Positions 8,387 through 16,963 of a stretch of DNA of 64,000 bases are shown here, piece by piece. Source of the stretch: an uncultured Mycoplasmatota bacterium (GTDB lineage Bacteria; Bacillota_I; Bacilli_A; RF39; UBA660); assembly GCA_948434005.1 (NCBI GenBank), contig CAOJEH010000007.1, positions 1-64,000 on the forward strand. The letters are read 5' to 3'. The notes beneath the pieces were generated by a model. It saw only the letters and a list, made by a program, of their open reading frames with translations, searched no databases and was not told the origin of the DNA. The first letter of the stretch is position 1. The number at the start of each line of letters is the position of its first letter. Both the position numbers and the translations under genes were made by a program.

Positions 8387-8432
8387 TTGTTCAAAGGAGC
8401 ATGATGAGACGATCTCCGTAGTTAGTTTTGGA
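8344..8432 (+). repeat. 88-bp palindromic intergenic element, copy 2
   Basis: Same nested stems as copy 1: GCTCC/GGAGC and TTTGAAC/GTTCAAA around a terminator hairpin. Homology runs on to TTTTGGAA at 8432. It differs from copy 1 at scattered positions outside the stems. Confidence 0.75.
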
Positions 8433-8543
8433 ATTTTCTCTAACTAAAAATTATACATAAAATGATGTATAATGCCTTAAATTATATCAAATATGAAAAT
8501 GAAATAATAGAAAAAGAAATCGTTGAAAGTATGAGAAATAAAT

Positions 8544-8861
8544 TCAATTACTAATGATTTCTTTTTTCTTTTTCTGATAAATTTTAAAAGCAATAAAATT
8601 ACATACAAAAATAATAAAGCAAATAATGGAAACTAAAAACAATGGAAAAGCAATTAGAGGAACCAATCCTAAATACCCTAAACATCCTATACCTTTTCCT
8701 CCACAATTGTCAGCTGATACAAAAATAGATAGACTAATAAAAAAACATATAATAGATACGATTAAGGTAGAAAAAATTGGTTTGTCTAATTTTCTATTAC
8801 AATGAGGGCAAATCTCTTCACTTCCTATTTGTTTTTTACAATATGGGCATCCTACTTTCAT
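8544..8861 (-). CDS. Zinc-ribbon membrane protein
   Basis: A 105-residue protein with an N-terminal double CxxC zinc ribbon ('CPYCKKQIGSEEICPHC', residues 5-21), two hydrophobic segments at about 30-48 and 64-93, and a Lys-rich tail. The glycine-rich loop between the membrane segments carries two cysteines (DNCGGKGIGC). Starts behind GGAG at 8861. Small zinc-ribbon membrane proteins of this type are common and mostly uncharacterised; no function is proposed. Confidence 0.65.
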   Translation of the reverse strand: MKVGCPYCKKQIGSEEICPHCNRKLDKPIFSTLIVSIICFFISLSIFVSADNCGGKGIGCLGYLGLVPLIAFPLFLVSIICFIIFVCNFIAFKIYQKKKKEIISN

Positions 8862-8960
8862 ATAATTTCATCTCCTTTGTTTTGATTAGATTTTGTCTGA
8901 AACTGATCTTGTTGTTGAGTCAAGATTATTTAATTTAACATAATGCGATATTAGAACAGC

Positions 8961-9050
8961 TCAAATTATTACTAAAAATAATCCCACTGCTAAGAAAATA
9001 CAATAAATGGTTCTACCACTTTTTACATTTTTAGTATTGATATCATACAT
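8961..9050 (-). pseudogene. Short membrane ORF, probably a gene remnant
   Basis: A 29-codon frame starting MYDINTKNVKSGRT with one membrane segment, preceded by AGGA. After its TGA the same frame runs on for 25 codons with sensible composition (AVLISHYVKLNNLDSTTR) to a TAA. This suggests a nonsense-mutated small membrane gene rather than an intact peptide, though a real 29-residue peptide is possible. Confidence 0.3.
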
Positions 9051-9101
9051 AATAATCATTTCCTATCTTCATATATAATTTTATCATATTTTATTTAATA
9101 T

Positions 9102-10244
9102 TTATTCTACTTTTATATTTTCTACTAAATATTTCTTATGTAGAGCAAACATAAATACATTTTCATCAAAGAAATTATTATCCATTATAAAGTAGCCATT
9201 ATAATTATTCTCTTTTCCAAAACTATTTAATACTTCCCAAGATTTTATTTCATTATCAACAATATTTGCTCCTGTAAATACCATAGCGTGATCATAATTT
9301 AAAAAGTCATATTTTTCTGCTATATTTTTACTAATCTTAGATATACCTATTTTTTTGAAATCATACAAATTACTAAATAAAATTCCATCCTTATTTTTTA
9401 AAGATGCACTCATAAATCTATAACTACATCCAAACCAAACTATTTTTCCATCTTTCAAATGTTTTACAATTATATTTTTTATAGTATTTATGTCTAAATT
9501 TAAGTATTTTGTATTTTTAAAATTCGGAACATTAAAATCTAATTTATATTCTTTATTATAATCTTTATTTGATAAACTAATTACTTCTATATAATTATTT
9601 AAAATTTCATTAATATATTCAGATGAAAACTCCATAGGAGTATATTTTTTATTTATATTTAAAGTATTTGAATCAAAAATTGATGGTGGAGTTCCAAAGA
9701 TACTACATAGTATATTATAATTTTCTCTCATCATTTTTTTCTTTAAATTATTTAGTTTATTTATATTATCTTTATTATTTAATAACATTTCAATATCCCC
9801 TATAATCTTTTCTTTAAGCAATTCATTTATATCGTTAGGAATATAATTATTTTCTACTAGAGGCATTTGATTGTTTAAAACTATTCCATATTTTTTAATA
9901 AGATACTTAAATGATGAAAAATCTCCACATGGATTAATATAATCAAGTAGTAAGTATTTAATCTCACTATATTTAAAGTCTTCTTTTATTATCCTATTAT
10001 ATAGTAAATTCATTTTTTCATATCTATCAAAAAATGATATATAATTAATAGAAAAATCTAATTTTTCTTTGGGAAATATACTTGATAGTTCATTTCTTAA
10101 TATATTAATTCCTGCGAAAATCCAACATGTAAAACTATTCTTTTGATTATAAATTATATCATTCTCTACTTGAATATTAAATTTTCTATCTACTTTTTTT
10201 ACAATATCTTTATTGATTAATTCATCATATATATCTTGTTTCAT
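9102..10244 (-). CDS. Papain-like C1 peptidase, aminopeptidase C/bleomycin hydrolase family
   Basis: A 380-residue cytosolic cysteine peptidase. The nucleophile region is 'QKNSFTCWIFAGINILR' (Gln and Cys near residues 33-40). The histidine region is 'NYDHAMVFTGA' and the Asn region 'WEVLNSFGKEN', in the order expected for PepC/bleomycin hydrolase. The usual family length is about 440 and the WxVENSWG box is altered, so this is a shortened, divergent member; activity is likely but specificity unclear. Start at the ATG at 10244 behind AAAGGA; two ATGs further up lack a ribosome site. It is transcribed away from the kinase-fusion gene from a shared ~130-base region. Confidence 0.8.
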   Translation of the reverse strand: MKQDIYDELINKDIVKKVDRKFNIQVENDIIYNQKNSFTCWIFAGINILRNELSSIFPKEKLDFSINYISFFDRYEKMNLLYNRIIKEDFKYSEIKYLLLDYINPCGDFSSFKYLIKKYGIVLNNQMPLVENNYIPNDINELLKEKIIGDIEMLLNNKDNINKLNNLKKKMMRENYNILCSIFGTPPSIFDSNTLNINKKYTPMEFSSEYINEILNNYIEVISLSNKDYNKEYKLDFNVPNFKNTKYLNLDINTIKNIIVKHLKDGKIVWFGCSYRFMSASLKNKDGILFSNLYDFKKIGISKISKNIAEKYDFLNYDHAMVFTGANIVDNEIKSWEVLNSFGKENNYNGYFIMDNNFFDENVFMFALHKKYLVENIKVE

Positions 10245-10378
10245 ATAAATTTTTCCTTTCAAAAACATCATATCATACTTATTAAATATAGAAAATGTTA
10301 ATGTTTATTATACTATTAAATTACTTATATACTTCTTTAAATATATTTGATAAAATTACATTAAATGGAGTGATTTCT

Positions 10379-11833
10379 ATGAAAGATATAATTAATTCAG
10401 TTGTAGGTAAAAATATTAATTTATTTGGTAATAATCCCAGTATAACTAAAATCAATATAGGATTTTCAAATACTGTTTATAATATTAATGATACATTTAT
10501 AGTTAAAATATGTACTAACCCTGAAAATGAAGAAAATTTCAAAAATGAAATTAATTTTTATAATTCTAATTTAAATAATTCTTTAATTCCAAAAATGTAT
10601 TATTCAGATATAGAAAAGAAAGATATTCCCTATTGTTATGAAATATTAGAAAAAGTAGATGGTGTTTCTTTATATAATGTTTGGCATAATTTATCTGAAC
10701 AAGAAAGAGAATATATAATAAAACAAATATGTGTAGCAATGAAACAATTTCATTCTAATACTTTAGAAAAATATGATTGGTTTAACTATTTTAAAAATAA
10801 GTTTTCACTACTATATTCTAAAGCTATGCAAATAAATATTTTTAACGAAGAGGAACAACATTTAATTAATCATGCCTATTCTAAATTTGATAGATACTTA
10901 AATAGTAAAGACTTTGTTTTAGTGCATAATGATTTACACTTCGATAATATACTTTATAGTAATGGAAAAATAAAATTAATTGATTTTGAAAGATCTATGT
11001 TTGCACCTAAAGATTTTGAATTAGATATATTCTTTAGAATGGTTAGAAAGCCTTGGAAATTTGCAAGTGAAGAGACTGAACAATATACAAATTCAGGTGA
11101 TTATTCAAGTATAAAACTATATGTTGAAAAGTATTATCCTGAATTAGTAAATATTCCTTTTTTATCTCAAAGACTTGCTATTTATGATATGGTATATTTT
11201 TTAAATCAACTTATAGATAATCCTGACTCAAAGGAATTAAAAGAAGATGTTATTAATGCTTCTAAAATAGTAGCACTAAAAGATGAACTTAATTTTGAGC
11301 ATTTAGAAAGTGCCCAACAATTAATGGATTATATGGATATAAATATTGAATATGGTTGGATAGATAAATTTGGTCAAAAGCATTTAAATAACCTTAAAAG
11401 ATTTAGAGAAAATTATAGGATTAGTCCTATTGATGAAATAATAAAAAAAGGTATTGGAACTTGTATTGAACAAGCTAAGTTAATAAAACAATTCTTTGAT
11501 AATATTGGTTTAGAAAATAAACTTTATTGCTACAGAAGATATGAAACTGAAGAGAACTTTGATAAAGAAGTTAGAATGCATTGTTTTTTATTATTTCATT
11601 ATCAAGACAGTTGGTATCATTTTGAACATGCTAACTTCAATAAAAAAGGAATTCATAAATATGATTCCCCTGATGATGCCATTAAAGCTGAAATAGATAG
11701 ACATGACGAAAATGATATTAGAGAACTAGTAGAAATACCTTGTATTCCCGATCTATTAACTTTTAAGCAGTTCAATCAATATGTAAATACCTTTGAGCCT
11801 ATCTCAATTAATAAATCTTATAAAAAAATATAA
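10379..11833 (+). CDS. Aminoglycoside phosphotransferase-like kinase fused to transglutaminase-like domain
   Basis: A 484-residue two-domain protein. Residues ~1-280 are an APH/choline-kinase-type domain: 'VLVHNDLHFDNILYSNGKIK' contains the catalytic HNDxxxxN and 'LIDFERSMFAPKDFELD' the metal DFE. Residues ~300-480 look like a transglutaminase/papain-like domain: 'GIGTCIEQAKLIKQFFDNIG' (Cys), 'VRMHCFLLFHY' (His) and 'WYHFEHANFNKKGIHKY'. The ATG at 10379 follows GGAGTG; the upstream extension is unlikely. Such kinases phosphorylate small hydroxyl compounds; the second domain may cleave or transfer an amide. Substrate unknown. It stands alone, convergent with the SDR gene. Confidence 0.75.
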   Translation: MKDIINSVVGKNINLFGNNPSITKINIGFSNTVYNINDTFIVKICTNPENEENFKNEINFYNSNLNNSLIPKMYYSDIEKKDIPYCYEILEKVDGVSLYNVWHNLSEQEREYIIKQICVAMKQFHSNTLEKYDWFNYFKNKFSLLYSKAMQINIFNEEEQHLINHAYSKFDRYLNSKDFVLVHNDLHFDNILYSNGKIKLIDFERSMFAPKDFELDIFFRMVRKPWKFASEETEQYTNSGDYSSIKLYVEKYYPELVNIPFLSQRLAIYDMVYFLNQLIDNPDSKELKEDVINASKIVALKDELNFEHLESAQQLMDYMDINIEYGWIDKFGQKHLNNLKRFRENYRISPIDEIIKKGIGTCIEQAKLIKQFFDNIGLENKLYCYRRYETEENFDKEVRMHCFLLFHYQDSWYHFEHANFNKKGIHKYDSPDDAIKAEIDRHDENDIRELVEIPCIPDLLTFKQFNQYVNTFEPISINKSYKKI

Positions 11834-11855
11834 ATATATTGTAAAATAATTAATC

Positions 11856-12566
11856 TTAATAATTCTTTATATGTCTTACTTCAATACTTGGTATTGTTAT
11901 TTCATGTGGTAAATCAAAAACATATTTTACAGTTTTTGCAACATCTTCTGGTGTTAAGCCATTATCCATAATCTCTTTAGGTAATTCATTATTAGCTCTT
12001 TTATAAAAATCAGTTTGAATTAGTCCTGGACATACATCTGTAATCTTTATATTATTTCTTGCTAAATCATTTTGTATTGCTTTTCTAAAAGCATTAGTAC
12101 TTTGTTTAGTAGCATTATAAATTGGAAATGGAGGTTCACACATAACTCCACTTTGTGAGTTTATATTTATAATTTGGCCATAACCCTGATTTCTCATAAT
12201 AGGAAAAATACTTTTTATCATCGCTATTGTTCCAAAAACATTTGTATCTATAACTTTTTTTATTCTATTTATTTCATTCATTTCCTTATATGATGGTTCT
12301 TCTAATTTGGACATTTCCCCAGATATCCACATACCTGCACAATTTACTAAACAATCAATCTCTTTATTATTAACTTGACTAATGAGTTTTTCTATTTCTT
12401 TATCATTACTTAAATCACATACATAATATTCTTTATTTATTTCTTTAGCTATCTCTATTAATTCATTTTCATCATTATCTATTAATATTAAATTTTCTTC
12501 TTTTAATAATCTTGCAACTGCTTTTCCAACACCATTTGCTGCACCTGTAATAATTACATTTCTCAT
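11856..12566 (-). CDS. Short-chain dehydrogenase/reductase
   Basis: A 236-residue classical SDR: 'ITGAANGVGKAVA' (TGxxxGxG cofactor motif, residues 6-18), 'CLVNCAGMW' (NAG motif), 'ININSQSGVMCEPPFPIYNA' with the catalytic Ser, and Tyr-x-x-x-Lys in 'YNATKQST'. 'CPGLIQTDF' closes the nucleotide site. It reduces or oxidises a small carbonyl/alcohol with NAD(P); the substrate is not recognisable. Transcribed alone, leftward, convergent with the kinase-fusion gene, with about 150 AT-rich bases upstream. Confidence 0.88.
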   Translation of the reverse strand: MRNVIITGAANGVGKAVARLLKEENLILIDNDENELIEIAKEINKEYYVCDLSNDKEIEKLISQVNNKEIDCLVNCAGMWISGEMSKLEEPSYKEMNEINRIKKVIDTNVFGTIAMIKSIFPIMRNQGYGQIININSQSGVMCEPPFPIYNATKQSTNAFRKAIQNDLARNNIKITDVCPGLIQTDFYKRANNELPKEIMDNGLTPEDVAKTVKYVFDLPHEITIPSIEVRHIKNY

Positions 12567-12718
12567 CTTATTCTCTCCTACTTAAAATTTTCTTCATTAA
12601 ACAAATCTTATATTTAGATTATATCATAGAATAATTAGTTATAGTTAAATAAAAAGTCGAAAGAAACATTATATCTAACGACCTTTGAAAATATATCTCG
12701 TATTTTTTACATTTAGTA

Positions 12719-12979
12719 TTAATTAAGCTTAGATTTAAGAAATTCCTCAAAAACTTTTAATCCATACTCTTTATTATAATAATTTGGAAATTCATTAAGA
12801 TGAGCTAAGGCTATTTTTGCAGTTGCAATTAAATCATCATTTGTTACATTAGTATTTAGATTGATGCTTCCATGTTCTAATTCAATATTCATACCATCTA
12901 AAAATTCTTCTTTACTAAATTTATCAAATGATATTCCTAATACCTTTGCAACATACATTAAATCTTTCATATTAAACAT
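12719..12979 (-). CDS. DUF5661-like small protein
   Basis: An 86-residue acidic helical protein. 'VAKVLGISFDKFSKEEFLDG' and 'NIELEHGSINLNTNVTNDDL' followed by 'ATAKIALAHLNEFPNYYNKE' match the pattern of a small family of unknown function (DUF5661) found in phages and many bacteria. Start behind AGGGTG at 12979. It lies 50 bases downstream of the ABC exporter pair on the same strand and may be co-transcribed. No biochemical role is known to me. Confidence 0.65.
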   Translation of the reverse strand: MFNMKDLMYVAKVLGISFDKFSKEEFLDGMNIELEHGSINLNTNVTNDDLIATAKIALAHLNEFPNYYNKEYGLKVFEEFLKSKLN

Positions 12980-13030
12980 TTTATCACCCTAACATTATAT
13001 GCTACTACACTAATGGCAAATTACAATCTT

Positions 13031-14734
13031 TTATTTTTGTAATATTTTATAATATTCATTATTTTCTATTAAATCTTTATGCTTACCTCTACCAACTAAT
13101 TTTCCATGATCAATTACAATTAAATCATCTGATATTTTCATTAAAGATGGTTTATGAGTAATAATTAGAACTGTATGATCCTTTTTTAAATCTTTTAATA
13201 CTTTAATAACGTGTTTTGCAGTATTAGGATCTAGAGAAGCAGTTACTTCATCAAGTAATAATATTTCTGATTTTGAAAGAAGTGTTCTTGCTAGTGATAT
13301 TAATTGTTTTTGTCCTCCTGATATATCTGTTGCATCTTCTTTTAAAAGTGTATTATAACCTTTTGGTAGCGACATAATAAAATCATGTATTCCTACTCTC
13401 TTACAGGCTTCTATTTGTCTTTCTTTATTAGAATCAACTAGACTTAAATTTTCTCTTATACTCATATTAAATATAAATGGTTTTTGAGTCGCTATAGAAA
13501 CATTTGAAGAATATACTTCTTTTGAATAATCATAAATACTTTTTCCATCTATATAAATATTACCTTTGTCTAGTTTATATAATCTTAATAGTAATCTAAA
13601 TATAGTTGATTTTCCACTGCCACTTTTACCTACTATTGCAGTTAGGCTATTACTCTTTATTGAAAAACTAACATTATTTAAAATTAAATTACTCTCATAA
13701 GTAAAATATACATTTTCAAATGTTATATTTCCATATATTTCATCATTATAGTTATCTCCAAAACTTAATATATTTTTATTATTGTAATTTAAAATATTAT
13801 ACAAACGATCTATTCTAACACTACTATTACAAACTTCATTTACTTTTGAAAGTACACTATCATTTTCACTTTCAATTCTATCAATATATCTAACTACTAA
13901 TACTAACATCCCTACAGTCATATTATGATTAAATATTTCATACACAACTATTACATAACATATCATTTTAGCAATAACAATAAGAATTGGTAGCACATGA
14001 TGAATATAATCCCAATAAACTCTTTTTTTCCTATAAGCTTTTGTCCAACTTTTTTTATGAATATCTAAATAGTGATTTAATTTATCTTTCATATCAAAAG
14101 TTTTTATTTCTTTTTCACCGTCTATTGCTTGTGAAAATAATTCACTTATCTTATCTTGATTTTTTCTTTGTTCTTGTAAATAGTAATCTTTTTTTATTTG
14201 TCCCCTACTTAATAATACAAAATATAAAATATTTATTCCTAAAACAATTAATCCTATATAAAAATTATAAAAGACTAAAATTCCTAACGCTACAAGTAAG
14301 CTAATAAAATGAGCTACCATATCAATCATTCTATCTGCAAACATACAAACATCCCAAGTATCGTGTGCTGTTGTATTTACTAGATAAGATTTAGATATCT
14401 TTTTACTAAAATTTTCGTCATAACTAGATACTTTATCTACAATATTTTCTTGTAGTTTTGTATAAACGTAGTTTGTATTATCACGATAAGCATTATAATT
14501 CCAATGATAAATAAAGTCATATAGAAAATAGAAAAATGCTAAATATAAAATATTATTTATAGCCATATTAAAATCACCAGCTGTTGCATAATCTACTACT
14601 TTAGCTTGAAAGATAGGAAATGTTAATAAAGTTATACTTCTTAATAATGCTGATACCCATAGTGATATAAGAAGTTTTTTATTATTAGCATTTAGTTTAA
14701 AATATTTCTTACAAATTTTATAATACCTTATCAT
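13031..14734 (-). CDS. ABC exporter half, permease-ATPase fusion (second subunit)
   Basis: A 567-residue type I ABC exporter half: six membrane helices in residues 1-310, then a nucleotide-binding domain with Walker A 'VGKSGSGKSTIFRLLLRL', signature 'ISGGQKQLISLARTLL' and Walker B 'EILLLDEVTASLD' with the catalytic Glu. The gene overlaps the preceding exporter gene by 17 bases; its ATG lies behind GGAGTG. Together they make a heterodimer, typically exporting peptides, lipids or drugs. Several blocks around the signature motif are nearly identical to the partner, suggesting tandem duplication. Export substrate unknown. Confidence 0.88.
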   Translation of the reverse strand: MIRYYKICKKYFKLNANNKKLLISLWVSALLRSITLLTFPIFQAKVVDYATAGDFNMAINNILYLAFFYFLYDFIYHWNYNAYRDNTNYVYTKLQENIVDKVSSYDENFSKKISKSYLVNTTAHDTWDVCMFADRMIDMVAHFISLLVALGILVFYNFYIGLIVLGINILYFVLLSRGQIKKDYYLQEQRKNQDKISELFSQAIDGEKEIKTFDMKDKLNHYLDIHKKSWTKAYRKKRVYWDYIHHVLPILIVIAKMICYVIVVYEIFNHNMTVGMLVLVVRYIDRIESENDSVLSKVNEVCNSSVRIDRLYNILNYNNKNILSFGDNYNDEIYGNITFENVYFTYESNLILNNVSFSIKSNSLTAIVGKSGSGKSTIFRLLLRLYKLDKGNIYIDGKSIYDYSKEVYSSNVSIATQKPFIFNMSIRENLSLVDSNKERQIEACKRVGIHDFIMSLPKGYNTLLKEDATDISGGQKQLISLARTLLSKSEILLLDEVTASLDPNTAKHVIKVLKDLKKDHTVLIITHKPSLMKISDDLIVIDHGKLVGRGKHKDLIENNEYYKILQK

Positions 14735-16472
14735 CTGTAAACACTCCTAACTTACTAGCACTCTTCCTAGCTTGTAAAAATCTATAATGTTCGCTATTTT
14801 CTAATAAATATTTATGGGTACCGTCTGCTACTATTTTTCCTTCATATAATACCAAAATTCTATCTGCAATCCTCATCATTTCCGGTTTATGAGTAATCAT
14901 AATAATGGTATGATCTTTTTTTAAATCTTTTAAAACTTTCTTTATATGAGATGCTGTATCAGGATCTAGTGAAGAAGTAATTTCATCAAATAAGAGTATT
15001 TCTGATTTTGAAAGAAGTGTTCTTGCTAGTGATATTAATTGTTTCTGCCCTCCTGATATATTATTTCCATTTTCTCTTAAAATCGTATTATAACCTTGAG
15101 GTAGCGAAGTAATAAAATCATGTATTCCTACTCTTTTACAAGCTTCTATTTGATTTTCTATACTACTATCTACAAAATCTAAGTTTTTTCTAATACTCAT
15201 ATTAAATATAAATGGTTTTTGATTAACTACACTAACATTAGAACCATATACTTCTTTTGTATAATCATATATATCTACATCATCAATTGATATTTTACCT
15301 TTATTTGGTTTATAAAGTCTTAATAATAAATTAAAAATAGATGTCTTTCCAGTTCCACTTGGTCCTACTATAGCAGTAAGTGAATTAGTTTTTACTTTAA
15401 AGCTGATTCCTTTTAAAATCTCTTTATCATTATAACCAAATCTTACTTTATTAAATTCAACAATACCATCTATTAAATCATAATTAATATCACCATAAAT
15501 AATATCGTTATTATTTTTATAGTTTAATATATTATCTATTCTTTCTACTGAAACATTTACTTCTCTAATTTTAGATGTAATACTTATTATTTTATCTAAG
15601 TAACCTACAGTAGATTCAAAGTAACCAATAATTAATACTAAAATATCTATTGTTATAGATCCATTTTTCATTAATAATAATAGGATAATATAGAATATAA
15701 CTTTAACACCATGAGTAATAAATCTTACATCATTATCTCTTATAGTAAAGTATTTTCTTTTCATTATATAACTTTTACTATATTTATTCTTAATCTCATT
15801 TAATCTATGTTTTAGTCTATCTAACATATCAAAAGTTTTTATTTCCTGAAGTCCAGATAAAATCTGTGAAAATAAATTACTATATCTATCTACTTCATGT
15901 TTTTGTTTTTTAAAATAAATTGAGCCTTTTCTATCTACTCTATTTCTAATATAAATATAAATTAGTGTATAAATTAAAAGTAATATAGCCATTGGAATAC
16001 TATAAATTGCAACTAAAATTTCCACTATAGCTACTTGTACTATTGTTGTATATAACTCTGTAACTTGATCACACATATCTCCAATATCTATCGCATCTTT
16101 ATTAATTGAGTTTACAAGTTTTCCTTTACTAATCTTTTTTGTAAAATTATCATCTACACTAATTACTTTATTAAATAATCTAGTTTGTAAAGTAGTATAA
16201 CAAAACTCCATATTTTTACCGTATACTTTAATATTAATAATATACATTATATGATAGAAAAGATATGATAAACCAACTAAAATAATACTTATAGTAGTCA
16301 TTTTTAAATCTGTATTTGTTACATATTTAATAATCCATGCTGCAAACAAAGTTCTTAATATTGCAAATACTTTATAACCTGTTGCTGTAACTAACATTAA
16401 AATAAAATATTTTTTACTTGTTTGTGATAATTTCATATAATCTTTAATAAACTTTTTATACTCCTTAATCAT
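14718..16472 (-). CDS. ABC exporter half, permease-ATPase fusion (first subunit)
   Basis: A 584-residue partner of the downstream gene. Six membrane helices precede a nucleotide-binding domain with Walker A 'VGPSGTGKTSIFNLLLRL', signature 'ISGGQKQLISLARTLL' and Walker B 'EILLFDEITSSLD'. Both subunits keep the catalytic Glu, so neither ATP site is plainly degenerate, unlike many heterodimeric exporters. Starts behind GAGGTG, three bases after the GNAT gene ends, so a GNAT-exporter-exporter operon is likely. The acetyltransferase may modify the exported compound or protect against it; that is inference. Confidence 0.88.
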   Translation of the reverse strand: MIKEYKKFIKDYMKLSQTSKKYFILMLVTATGYKVFAILRTLFAAWIIKYVTNTDLKMTTISIILVGLSYLFYHIMYIINIKVYGKNMEFCYTTLQTRLFNKVISVDDNFTKKISKGKLVNSINKDAIDIGDMCDQVTELYTTIVQVAIVEILVAIYSIPMAILLLIYTLIYIYIRNRVDRKGSIYFKKQKHEVDRYSNLFSQILSGLQEIKTFDMLDRLKHRLNEIKNKYSKSYIMKRKYFTIRDNDVRFITHGVKVIFYIILLLLMKNGSITIDILVLIIGYFESTVGYLDKIISITSKIREVNVSVERIDNILNYKNNNDIIYGDINYDLIDGIVEFNKVRFGYNDKEILKGISFKVKTNSLTAIVGPSGTGKTSIFNLLLRLYKPNKGKISIDDVDIYDYTKEVYGSNVSVVNQKPFIFNMSIRKNLDFVDSSIENQIEACKRVGIHDFITSLPQGYNTILRENGNNISGGQKQLISLARTLLSKSEILLFDEITSSLDPDTASHIKKVLKDLKKDHTIIMITHKPEMMRIADRILVLYEGKIVADGTHKYLLENSEHYRFLQARKSASKLGVFTDDKVL

Positions 16473-16474
16473 AC

Positions 16475-16948
16475 CTACACCTCATAATAATAAACACTAT
16501 TTTTCTTTTTAAATCCAAAAGATTTATACATTTTTATTGCATTTTCATTTAAACTATTTAATTGAAATTTAGTAATACCTAACTCTTTAGCATAGTTAAA
16601 ACTATATATAAATAAATCTTTCATATACCCCTTTTTTCTACATTCTTCTTTTGTATAAACATTACATATATAGCCTATCATCCCACTTTTATTAGTATAA
16701 GTTGGAAAATGTCTATCTATATAAAATCCACAATTAGCAACTAATTTATTATCAATAAAAGTACCGAACATATATAATGTATTATCTAGACTATTTTCTA
16801 TATATTCTTTGGTTTTAGTAACGAGCTCTTCTTCTGTTAATATGTTTTTATCAGCATCTATATATTTTAAATCATAGTTTTGAATTTCAAGTCTTAATTC
16901 AATCATCTCATCTAAATCATTTATAGTTAATCTTCTAATTTCTTTCAT
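16475..16948 (-). CDS. GNAT N-acetyltransferase
   Basis: A 157-residue single-domain GNAT protein: N-terminal 'IRRLTINDLDEMIELRLEIQ', central strand 'GMIGYICNVYTKEECRKKGY' with the RxxGxM-type acetyl-CoA loop, and C-terminal 'NENAIKMYKSFGFKKKN'. It transfers an acetyl group from acetyl-CoA to an amine of an unknown substrate. Start at the ATG behind GGAGTAAATT. First gene of the unit with the ABC exporter, 15 bases after an HD-domain gene on the same strand. Confidence 0.85.
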   Translation of the reverse strand: MKEIRRLTINDLDEMIELRLEIQNYDLKYIDADKNILTEEELVTKTKEYIENSLDNTLYMFGTFIDNKLVANCGFYIDRHFPTYTNKSGMIGYICNVYTKEECRKKGYMKDLFIYSFNYAKELGITKFQLNSLNENAIKMYKSFGFKKKNSVYYYEV

Positions 16949-16963
16949 AATTTACTCCATTCA

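Noticed and set aside
4823-8432. Integron attC sites or a CRISPR array
   Set aside because: Only two copies, no integrase, no core-site consensus, no spacer-like unique segments of constant length.
8961-9050. TGA read as tryptophan (Mollicutes-type code), since the short membrane ORF reads on sensibly after its TGA
   Set aside because: TGA ends the relaxase at a terminator and ends other genes at overlaps with the next start (bceR/bceS ATGA), and all Trp in intact proteins are TGG.
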